Source: Girardinichthys multiradiatus
Taxonomy: Eukaryota; Chordata; Actinopteri; Cyprinodontiformes; Goodeidae
NCBI RefSeq assembly: GCF_021462225.1
Contig: NC_061804.1
Location: forward strand, 38,988,975-39,052,974
Reading direction: 5' to 3'
DNA: 64,000 nucleotides
Shown: positions 31,883 to 43,800 of the stretch, piece by piece
Position numbering within the stretch: position 1 is the stretch's first letter
Layout: each line of letters opens with the position of its first letter
The notes under the pieces: generated by a model
Seen by the model: only the letters and a program-made list of their open reading frames with translations
What the model was told of the DNA's origin: nothing
The model's database searches: none
Translations under genes and position numbers: made by a program

Positions 31883-34800
31883 CTGTGACGACACACAGAC
31901 AACAGCAGCAGAGTTAGGAAAAAGGACTGGATATTCACAGTTATGAGTTTACTCAAACTATCAAGTTGGACAAAATCAATGCTGAAACTACATTTAGAAT
32001 TTGCTATAAAGCATTCTGTAGTGAGTCCAAAGACATGCCTGTTAGGTTAATTGGTCTCTCTAAATTGCCCTTAGGTGTATGAATGAATGAGTGTGTGCGT
32101 GGTTGTTTGTGTGTTGCCCTGCGATGGACTGGCGACCTGTCCAGGGTGTACCCTGCCTCTTGCCCAGAGACAGCTGGAGATAGGCACCAGCTCCCCCGCG
32201 ACCCACTATGGAATAAGCGGTAGAAAATGACTGACTGACTGACTGGCATTCTGTAGTTTGATTGTGCAAAGGTATAAAACTCTGGAGGGTTTCTCCACGT
32301 TTAAGGTCAAAACTCTATACTTTCCCTAGGTCCTCAATCCATTTTAGCCCATTCTTAAAGTACTAATACCAACATGAATGTATGGCAGAATCATGGGTCC
32401 ATCAATCACAGCAAATCATCCTGAAGCAGGAAAGCATCTCCAGATTATCACACCATCATAATCATGTTGGACTGTCTTTATGATGGATTTTTTCTGTTTT
32501 ACTGAAAGGTGTGTGTCCCGTTGCATCTGGGACACACACCTACTGAAAAGGTCTATCATGAACCTTGACCCTAACTGAGGCCTGTAGAGCTGAAGATGTT
32601 GCTCTGGGCTGTTCTCTAACCTCCTGGATGGGTTGTAAATGCAGTCTTGGAGTAATTCTGGTGAGTTGGCCACTGCTGGGAAGGTCTAACATTGTTCCAT
32701 GTTTTCTCCATTTGTGGTTCACTGTGGATGTCAGTGACCTTGTTCTCAAATTGTTCTTGAACGTCCTGAAATCAGGGCGTGGTGTGATGCTTTTTGACAT
32801 CTTTTAGCCTACTTCATGGTGTCAGAGAGGCTCTATTTAAGTGGTTTCTTGAATTTACATTTAGGCAGTAAACAGGTCTGGGTCTGTCTGGTAAAACTGA
32901 ACCAAAATAGAGTGGTTAATTTAACAAGGGGGTAAATACTTTTCACATAGGACAAGGTTAGTGGGAAAGATTTTTTCCCCTTAAGTGACATCATCATTTG
33001 AAAACTGCTTTTGTGTGTGTGTGTGTATATATATATATACACACACACACAACATGCTAAAGTTGTGCTTCAACTCATTTTGTTTCTTAGAATTTCTAAA
33101 TAAGAGGTTTCCATTAACGTAGAAAAATTTAATATTAACAATATTTTATTCATATAATTATGGTGATTTAGTTGACTGACAATTAAGCTTATAGCCAATT
33201 GAAATTGTGTTGGTTTTACTTAAACAGAAACAATATATCAACCTAAATATCTGTAAACTTGAACGTACTTGAACGTACTTGAACAAGTCCTGCGAGCATA
33301 TTCTTACCTAATTTTTAGAGGTTTTTTGAAGTATTTTTGTTTAGAGTGCAGGAACCCTGTAACAGAGTCTTTAGGAGTCATTTCAAGAGCAAAACATGGT
33401 TCGACTCAATAAGAAGGGACAAATAATTGGACTGGGCAAACCTGACTGATGGAGCCGTGTCTGCACTGCTAAGTCACAAAGACTGTGTAATTGCCTGCAG
33501 CGATGGAGCACAGCATCCAAATACAACTATGGCCTCTACTCCCTCTGCCACCATATTAACAACTAATAAGCAGCAATAATCCAGTTAAATGCTCAATCAA
33601 ACAGAGCCTCAGGGGCCACAGCTTGTTTAGTCCATAGCATCGTGCAGTAACATGTCAGCAAATGTGTGTAAGACACAGGACCAGAGGTCTAATCCTCTTT
33701 GTCCTACACTGTGAGCAGTGTCACATTGTGGTCCCAGATTCAGGCAACAGCAGAGTGATAGCAGGCGCAGTGGTTGTGGAGAGCCTATGGGGTGGATGGA
33801 GACGTGGACAGCTAGAGGAGGAGAGGTTGATCTGTGGTGGGGGTGGCTGGGTGGGTGGCAGCCAGAGGCAGACACAGGATCCACAGAGCAAACAAAGCTT
33901 TCAAACTGATTACCACAGCTGTTTATTTGAGGAAGGGAGAAAAAAGAAAAACGCTGATGGAGAAAAATCCTTTTTCATGGCTGTTGGAGATCTGCTGGTG
34001 GCTTTGTGTGTTCGTTCGTGGCCAAGTATGCATTCATCTGATACAAGCACAGATTAAACTTTAAGTAGGACTGAAATATACAGTGCCTTTAAAAACCATT
34101 CATAACACCTGGACATTTTTCACATTTGTTATTAAAAGCCAAGAACTTCAGTGGATTTCATGTAAGACCAACACCATGTTGTGTGTAATTGTGAAGTGGA
34201 AGGGAAACAGTACATGGTTTTCATAGCTTTTTACTAATAAAAATCCCTTTGTCCTGATAATCCTAAATAAAATCAAGTGTGACCAATTGGCTTCAGAAGT
34301 CATCAAACTAGCAAACAGACTCTGACTGTGTGTTATTTCATTGTAACTTCAGCTGTTCTGTGAAGGCCTCAGTGGTTTGTCAGTGAACAAACAGCGTCAT
34401 GAAGACCAAGGAGCACAGCAGACAGGTCACAGAGAAAGTATAGGAAAAGTATAGAGCACAGTTAGATTTGAAAACAATATCCCAACCTCTAACATAGCTC
34501 TGTTCATTCCATCATCTGAAAATGGAGAGAATACCGCATAGCTGAAAATCTATTAAGAAATGGCCATCCTCCTAAAATGACAGATCAGACAAGAGCGAAT
34601 AATCCAAAAAGCAAGAGGCCCCTGGTGACTCTGGAGGAGCTGCAGAGATAAAGAAGCTCAGGTGGGAGGAACAGTTGTCATGACAACTATTAGTCATGGA
34701 CTAATCTGGCCTTTATGATAGAGTGGCAAGAAGACAGTCATTGTTAAAAGAAAGCTATAAGAATCCCCCTTAGAATTCATGTAGGGGACACAGCAAGCCT

Positions 34801-37800
34801 GTGGAAAAAGGCGTCCTGGTCAGATGAGATCCAAATGAAACCTATTGGTGTACATGCAAAATGCTACGTTCAGAAGAAAACTAACACTAAATATAACCCT
34901 AAACACACCATCGGCACTGTGAAACATGTTGATGGAAGAGGCATGCTTTTCTATGGCAGATACAGGGAAGCTGGTCTGATGGACGAAGTTAAATACAGGA
35001 TCATCCTGTTAGAGGCTGCAAAAGACTTGAGACTGGGGCAGAGGTTCTACGAGCCACATTGATTGACGTTTGGTTGGCATACCTGATCTCATTGCAGATT
35101 TCCTTCTCATACTTCTTGCGTTTGCGACTACGGCAGAAGCAGAAGAGGATGATGGCGAGAAGGATCAGGATCAAGAGTACAGCTATAATGGATCCTGCGA
35201 TGATGCCTGCAGTGTTACGTGCTGGATGACACAAAGAAGAAGAGTTTAGTAAGTCTAAGACATGGAATTTGGAACCAATTGTTAAGGTTAAATACTGGAA
35301 GTACACAGTTAGAAACACAGAATTTATATCTGACTAGAAAGAAAGTGCACTATCATGTTATTAAAAAAGTCACTGAACTGATAAACCTTTTACGTCATTA
35401 AAAGACAAATCCTTCATAACGAAGCTAAAAATACCCGGGGCAGCTACATCAGGCTGAACACCACTTTAAACAATGTATGAAGGTACTTGCAAGTCTTCAG
35501 CTTCTGCAACATTTTGTCATTACAAGCACAAACTTCAACTAGTTTATTGGGTGTTTATGAGACAGACCAACAGCAAGAGGTGCAGTGCAGAAGAAAGCCC
35601 ATTCAAGATTTTAAATACTATGGTATCAAAAATCTGAAAAGTGTGGCATACATTCCTATTTAGGCCCATTTACTCTGATATCCCCTGACCCGGCCGGAGC
35701 AAGACGGACCGGAATGGAACAGAAAATTGCCGGCGGTGTTGGTCTTTTGAAACAAAGTAAATTTTAAGGTTTCATGATATTTAAATCTCTCTGATTTTGG
35801 TTAGTGTAAGTGTGTAAATAAGAATTAACACAATGCACGTGTTAAAAAAAACAACCACTTTATTCTGAAGTTGTGGCGGCTTTTATTTTAGCGGAAACCC
35901 TGCTAAATACAACCCAGTGCAAGTAATACCTTCAGAAGCCTTATAATTAGTAAAGATAGTCCTCTTGTGTGCAATTTATTTGTAAAAAATAAGGAAAAGA
36001 AAAACCATTTAATTTTGTCCTTCCACTTTATAACTCTGCACTACTTTATTTTGGTCTATCATACACCATGCTATGAAAACTTGTTTCTCCTCTTAAACAA
36101 TTCTGGTTCTCTCTTTATGTTATATGAATCGTATCAGATCAAAGAAATGTTAATACCAGACAGAGATAACCAGAGTAAATACAAAGTTTTTATATTATGT
36201 TTTGATTTATTACAGGTAAAACCTAGTAGACCTAACCTAGTCTAATGTAAATATATAACTGTCCCCCTTGGTAGATCATGATTTAACTGCAATCAACCAA
36301 AACCGCTGCTAAACAAACAAAACAATTACAAAAACATATATTGACGATTCCAGAACTTTTGTTAATATTCTGCAGACTGATGAGATAGAAGTTAAACACG
36401 TGTCCCGTTACATTTCATCAGATGTAGAACTACAGAATTTGAAAAAAGAACATCATCCATGGTGGTGGTAGTGTGATGCTCTTGGACTACTTGCTGTAAC
36501 TGATGGAACCATGAAATCTGCTCTACAACAGAAAATCCTTAAGGCAAATGTCCAGTGATCACTTTGTGAACCTTAGCCCAAGCTCTCTTGGTTTACACAG
36601 TAGCACAATGATCCAAAGCACACCAACAAGGCCACCTCTGCATGGCTCAAAAAACGGGACACTTTAGTGTGGCCTAGTCAAAGCCTGGATCTGGATCAGA
36701 TTGAGATGCTGTGTCATGACGTTAAACAGGCTGTTCATTCTGTGGATGAATCAAAAGAATTCTGCAAAGAAGAGTAGGCCAACATTCTTCCAGTGATGTA
36801 AAAGACTTTTTTCCAGATGTTGGAAACGCTAAGGTGGAAGTTGTTGTCGCTTTAGAGGCAAATCATTTGTTTGATGAGCTAAAAGATTTAATTGTGACTA
36901 AACAGCAAAAACAAAAGAAATCTGGAAAGGAGCAAATACTTTTGTACTGCATCGTATTATCCCAATAAAATGTACACGGCTTTGTGGTTGTAATGTGACA
37001 AAATGCAAAAAAGCTGAAGGGGTGTGAATACTTCACTAAGCCACTGAACATTATGTTTGCAGGCAACCTACGTGGTGTCACTTGGAGATGGAGGATGCAC
37101 TCTTCTGAGCCAACACGGTTGCTGGCAACGCAGCGATATGTACCAGATGCACTGGCAGATACATTTCTCACATTTATGGTACCTTCCACAGGGTCTGAGC
37201 AAGAGCAAAACAATGAAAAGGTTACAGGCTTAAGCCCAAACAGAGCAGTGACTGAATGGTTTCTGAAAATGTGAATTACCCAACACAGCAGAAGCAGGCA
37301 GCAGCTTGTTGTCAGTGGTTTTCTCCCATTTGTATTGCATAGGCTTGGTTCCCTCAGTAGTTGTGCATCTCAGCACAATGTTTTTGCCTTCTTCTGTGGT
37401 ACCTTCGGTGAAACACCTTGGTTTTGATGGCCGCACTGCAGAAAAAAAAACAAAAAACAAACCCCAAAAAAAGAAAAACAGGTGAAAACATGAAACACAG
37501 CTTAGAATTAAACAGTCTATTTCTCTGTTTTACACGCTGTGTGCGAGATGTGTGTGAATGAGCTTCGTGCAGTTTGAAATTCAGCTCCCCTTCTTGCTCA
37601 AACAGTAGACATCAGCAAAATGAAAGCAGTAATCAGAGTAATTGATACAGCTGCTGTCATTACAGGAGCTGTCACTCAGGATAATCATGGCGAACAAGGG
37701 AGCTGTGTACGTTTGGACCAAAACACACGTGAATACAGCACTCAGCAGAAACGATAGAGAATATCCTTCCTGTGTGAAATCAGTGCCAAAGAATGTGTGC

Positions 37801-40800
37801 AAACACGGCTCAGTCGGTCAGTGTAGCCAGGATAGGAGATTAGGGAATTCTAAAGCAAACACGGCTCCAAATTAAAACCAGGCCGGCTCCAGTGAAGGCC
37901 AGGCACACAGTGAGCCAGGCGAGGAGGTACGTGGGGCAGCAAAGCAAAGAAAGGGACTCTGATGGCTGATGTTTGGACAGAGACTAAAGTCTGTGCTTGA
38001 TGACCACAGGCAGAAAACGGACATCGGGAGCGGTAATGGCTTCAGGGACAACAGAACCCAGTGCAGCAGTTGGGCTGTTCAGAGTGGAGCCAGGTGCCTA
38101 TCAGAAGGGGCCAGCTTAGCAGACATAAGCATAAGGATTAACAACACACTGACAGCACTGAGTGCTCTTATAATTCTAATAAACACAACTGGGGAAAGGA
38201 CACAGGGTGACAGGGAGAGCGGCAGTTGAAAAATTAGGTGAGCAGCAATGGACAGATGGTGATGGGGGCCAAAGCTATGGGGCTCCTCACTCAGCGCTCT
38301 GCTGTGTGGAGCCGTTGTGTTCCACCTACGCATGTATTCACGCATCACGCAGTAAATGTCAGGGAGCTATGACATTTTGAACGGATCTTTTAAAGGTGAA
38401 AGTCAACCCAACACAACTAAGGGCCACAGCACGCAGTTCCTTATATCCGGTCGGCTGTCTGAGGATTAGATTTATTCGTTTGGGAGGTGAGGTCAAAGAA
38501 GAAGGTGACAGAGTCTGCAGCAGCAGGTTGTGAGGGGCAGAGTGACACAGGCGGCCTAGCTCTGTGAAAATAATGCTGGGAAATGTAGGAGCTACACAGT
38601 AAGATCAAAGATGATGAACCTGTAGGAGGCATTGTTGCTGAGGAACACACAGTGACAAACAGTGATGACTGAAGAGTAAAGTGAAATGTGAGGCACTAAT
38701 GGGTGAAAGAGGCAGAATGAATGAGACTAGCTTGTGAGCTCTGCAGTGAGATCTGGTTTGTAATGAGAATTGCCTTGGCTTAGACACAGCTTAACGGCTG
38801 GCTGGCTGTTCAGAACAGAGGTAGTCACAATCTGTTTTAGGAGCTGCTGACATGCAGTGGTAACCTGCCGGTGGAAGCTCTCCTCCTGTTAACTTCAAAG
38901 TCCTGCAGCAACCAGAGGACAACACACAACAGGAAACAGTGCCCCCTGTACCTGGACACTGTGTGTTCACATGCATGTGGCAGCCCCTCAGATGAGCAAC
39001 AGTAGCATCAAATGAACTTGAGGCATGATTATCTTTGTGTACACTTATGCATGCGCAACTGCTCTCAACTTAGGGGACACCAACCTTGTGACAAGATCAA
39101 GCTCAAGGTAAAATGCAGAGCAGGCAACTTGTCCCCACCTCTCCTCGTCACTGTTTCTTTGTTCAGGGGACCGCTGCCCCTGGGGTCGACAGCCAGTAGT
39201 AGCCTGTATGCTGTCAGGGCCTTGAGCAATCACCCATTTCTAAGCGGACGCACGGTTGTGCAGCACAACAGCCTCAAGCATAAAGTTGCCTTTTTTAGTT
39301 TAATTTACAGTAGTTTTATTTGAATATGCTGGGTTTTTCCTCTATTTGAGTATTTTTACATGCTCTGAACAATGAAAAGAGGGGGTTGCATTTTTTGGTG
39401 TTACATAAATGGGTCCATCTTAAAAAATTTGAATATTGTGAAAAACTTTCTGTATAGTTTTTGTCACTCATTTCAGAAAGTGAAACTTTATATAGATTCT
39501 TAATTTTGCCTTAATTTTATGTAATTATGATGATCATTACAGAGAATGAAAACCCAAAATCTTGTCTCAGAAAATTTGAATATTACATAAGACCAATAAA
39601 AAGGATATTTTAAACAGAAACGTCAGGCTTCTGAAAAGTATGTTAATTTCTATGCACTCAATCCTTGGTTAGGCTCCTTTAGCATGAATAACTGCATCAA
39701 TGCAGCGTAGCAAGGAGGAGATCAGCCTGTGGTTCTGCTGAGGTGTAATGGAAGCCCAGGTTGCTTTGATACCAGCCTTCAGGTCATCTTCATTGTTGGG
39801 TCTGGTGTCTCTCATCTTCATCTTGACAGTACTCCATAGATTCTCTTTGGGGTTCAGGTCCGGCCAGTTTGCTGGCCAATCAAGCCTAGTAACACCATGG
39901 TCATTAAACCAGCTTTTGGTACCTTTGGCAGTGTGGGTCAGTACCAAGTCCTACTGGAAAATGAAATCAGCATCTCCAAAAAGCTTCTTAGCAGAAGGAA
40001 GCATGAAGCGCTCTAAAATGTCCTGGTAGATGGCTGCACTGACTGTGGACTTCAGAAAACCCAGTGGACCAACACCAGAAGATGACATGGCACCGCAAAA
40101 CATCACTGATTTTGGAAACTACATACTGGACTTCAAGCAATGTGGATTCTGTACTTCTCCACTCTTCCTTCAGACTTTGGGACCTTGGTTTCTAAATGAA
40201 ATGCAAACTTTACTTTCATCTGTAAACAGGACTTTGGACCAATGAGTAATCAACCAGTTTGTTTTCTCCTCAGCCCAGATAAAACGTTTAATTGTCTCTG
40301 GTTCAGGAGTGCTTTGACACATGGAATGCAGTATTTGTATCCCATGTGTGGGATTCAACATTTAACACTGCAGTGGGAAAAACCAAAACTAACAACAATC
40401 TGTTGTGCAGCAGAACTGAAGAGGCCTTCCACACATTGTAGTGATGTAAAGTGAACCAGTCTGTGTTATTCTGGACGTTTTTCCAGATGATAGAACCAGA
40501 TTTTACGTTCCATGATTCCTATACCTTTTTAAATTAAATTCACCTGGGGATAACAACATGTGATCATTGTTAAAGACAGGAAGAATGACAAGATTAGCAG
40601 TTAATATGGATATTAAGGTGGATAATTTAGGACTGAAATCCTGAATCTACGTTTAAAACTAAAAGTACGAAACAATGTTTTTCTGAAGTTTTAGTGTTGT
40701 GTTGACAGAGTATACTAATGAAGATTTCTTGTCCGGCTGACAACAACACTCTTTAAAAACTAAACTAGTGAATTTATTGTGTTATCTACGCACCTACTTC

Positions 40801-43800
40801 TCCATCTTGCTGTGTGTGTGAACTCGCAGACCTGTTTGTGCTGTAAGTGTCTAATTTTCAAACAACTGGAAGTGGTATAGCTAAGAAAAAACATGAAGTG
40901 TAGGGGAAAAAAACACCATAAAGACAACCTAAATCAGCAGTCTTGTTTAAAGAGGTTAAATCAAACAGGCTTGTGTACTAACAACAGCTCATAAAGTATC
41001 CAAGTTTTCCATGTTGCTTCTGTTCGCGCCAGCCTTTATATGCCTATGCGCCATAAAATGCTGTGTAAATGGTTTTTGAGTCAGATGTCTCAGCCACAAT
41101 AAAGGCTGAGATCACTTGTTGACATTCACCTCAGTCATTAAAATAGTGCTTAGTGCCACAACAACCTCTGACAAACCTGTTTGTGTGCTTGGCAATCCCT
41201 TTTTAACAAGCATTGTATTAAGAGGAACAGCAACCATCAACTTTCATGTGGAGGAAGTTTCTAATAGCTGAAGATTCCATAACAGCGGCTTGCGTTGCAA
41301 CAGGGACTATTGTTTCATGTGTTGGCTGTTTGTCCCATATGCAAATGGCGGGCGAGTTTCAGGAGGCGACTCACTTTTGACATCATTTAACTGATGTGAT
41401 CAGTGATCAGCGAGGCCGCAGTGTGTGTTTGCCTTGGGACTGAATCATCTGACTTATACAACTATGATGTGTCATCCAGTTCCCTCTGTGGGAAAAAAAA
41501 CTGAGTGCATAGTCTTTACCTCTTATTGGCTACGCAATGAAAACACAATCATTCTGTACACTGTATATTTATGTATTTCAAGCAGAAAAGTGCATATTAA
41601 GATTTTTTTAATCAAATGTTTTTGATTTTCATACAAAGGGAGATCTTACTCGTACTCGTCGTCTTCCGCTTATCCGGGACCGGGTCGCGGGGGCAGCAGA
41701 CTCAGCAGAGACGCCCAGACGTCCCTCTCTCCAGACACCTCCTCCAGGGGGAGCCCAAGGCGTTCCCAGGCCAGCCGAGAGACATAGTCCCTCCAGCGTG
41801 TCCTTGGCTGTCCCCTGGGCTTCCTCCCGGTGGGACGTGCCTGGAACACCTCCCGAGGAAGGCGTCCAGGAGGCATCCGGTATAGATGCCCGAGCCACCT
41901 CAACTGGCTCCTCTCGATGTGGAAGAGCAGCGGCTCTACTCCGAGCCCCTCCCGGATGGCCGAGCTCCTCATCCTATCTCTAAGGGAGTGCCCGGCCACC
42001 CTACGGAGGAAGCTCATTTCAGCCGCTTGTATCCGGGATCTCGTTCTTTGGGTCATGACCCAAAGTTCATGGCCATAGTTGAGGGTAGGAACATAGACCG
42101 ACCGGTAAATCGAGAGCTTCGCTTTTCGGCTCAGCTCTCTCTTCACCACAACGGACCGGCACCTCGAAGTACTCCTTCCACCGCCCGATAATGTCCTCAG
42201 TCGAGGTCAGCAGTCTCCCGCCCCCACTATAAACAGTGTTGGCAAAGCACTGCTTCCCCCTCCTGAGGCGCCGGACGGTTTGCAAAAGTCACTTCGAGGC
42301 CAACCGGTAGTCCTTCTCCATGGCCTCACCAAACTCCTCCCAGGCCCGAGTTTTTGCCTCTGCCACAGCCCGGGCCGCAGCACACTTGGCCTCACAGTAC
42401 CCGTCAGCCGCCTCAGGAGTCCCACAAGCCAACCACAGCCGATAGGACTCCTTCTTTAGCTTGACAGCATCCCTTACTGCCGGTGTCCACCACCGGATTC
42501 GGGGATTGCTGCCGCGACAGGCACCGCAGACCTTACGGCCGCAGCTACGGGCAGCAGCATCGACAATAGATGCGGAGAACATGGTCCACTCGGACTCTAT
42601 GTCTCCAACATCCCCCGGGATCTGGTCAAAGCTCTCCCGGAGGTGGGAGTTGAATACATCCCTGGCCGAGGGCTCTGCCAGGCGTTCCCAGCAGACCCTC
42701 ACTATGCGTTGGGCCTGCCAAGTCTGTCCAGCTTTCTCCTCCTCCAGCAGATCCAACTCACCACCAGGTGGTGATCAGTGGACAGCTCAGCCCCTCTCTT
42801 CACCCGAGTGTCCAAAACATGCGGCCGAAGGTCTGATGATACGACAACAAAGTCGATCATCGACCTCCTGCCTAGGGTGTCCTGGTGCCAGGTCCACTGA
42901 TGGACACCCTTATGTTTGAACATGGTGTTCGTTATGGACAATCCGTGACTAGCACAGAAGTCCAATAACAAAACACCACTTGGATTCAGATCGGGGAGGC
43001 CATTCCTCCGGATCACGCCTCTCCAGGTGTCAATGTCGTTCCCCACGTGGGCGTTGAAGTCCCCCAGCAGAATAATGGAGTCCACGGGAGGGGCACTATC
43101 CAGCACCCCCGACAGGGACGCTAAGAAGGCCGGGTACTCTGCACTACCACTCGGCCCGTAGGCTGAAATTATAGTCAGAGACCTGTCCCCAACCCGAAGG
43201 CGCAGGGATACGACCCTCTCATCCACTGGGGTAAACCCCAAAACGAGATGGCTGAGCTGGGGGGCAACAAGCAAACCCACACCAGCCCGCTGCCTCTCCC
43301 CGTGGGCCACTCCAGAGTAGAAGAGAGTCCAACCCTTCTCAAGGAGATGGGTTCCAGAGCCCACGCTGTGCGTGGAGGCGAGCCCGACTATTTCTAGTCG
43401 ATATCTCTCGACCTCCCACACAAGCTCAGGCTCCCCCCCCCCCCAGTGAGTTGACATTCCACATCCCTAGAGCCAGCCTAAGCATCCGGGGATTGGGCCA
43501 CTGAGGTCTCCACCTTCATCCGCCACCCAATCCTCTTTGCACCGGTCCCTCACGGTTCCCCCTGCAGGTGGTGGGCCCACTGGGGGATGGCCTCGCGTCT
43601 CTCGTTCGGGCTTGGCCCGGCCGGGTCCCGCGAGGAGCAACCGGCCACAAGGAGCTCTCCGACGAGTCCCGACCCCGGGCCTGGCTCCAGGGTGGGACCC
43701 CGGCTCCGCCGTACCAGGCGATGTCACGTGCCTCGATATTTTGTTCTTCATGAGGGATTCTTGAACCACTCTTTGTCTGACCCATCACCTAGAGCCTGTT

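Noticed and set aside
33662..34057. 131-codon plus-strand ORF in cxadr intron 6
   Set aside because: Its composition follows a local G-rich repeat-like stretch. It shows no domain, and overlapping ORFs exist in other frames.
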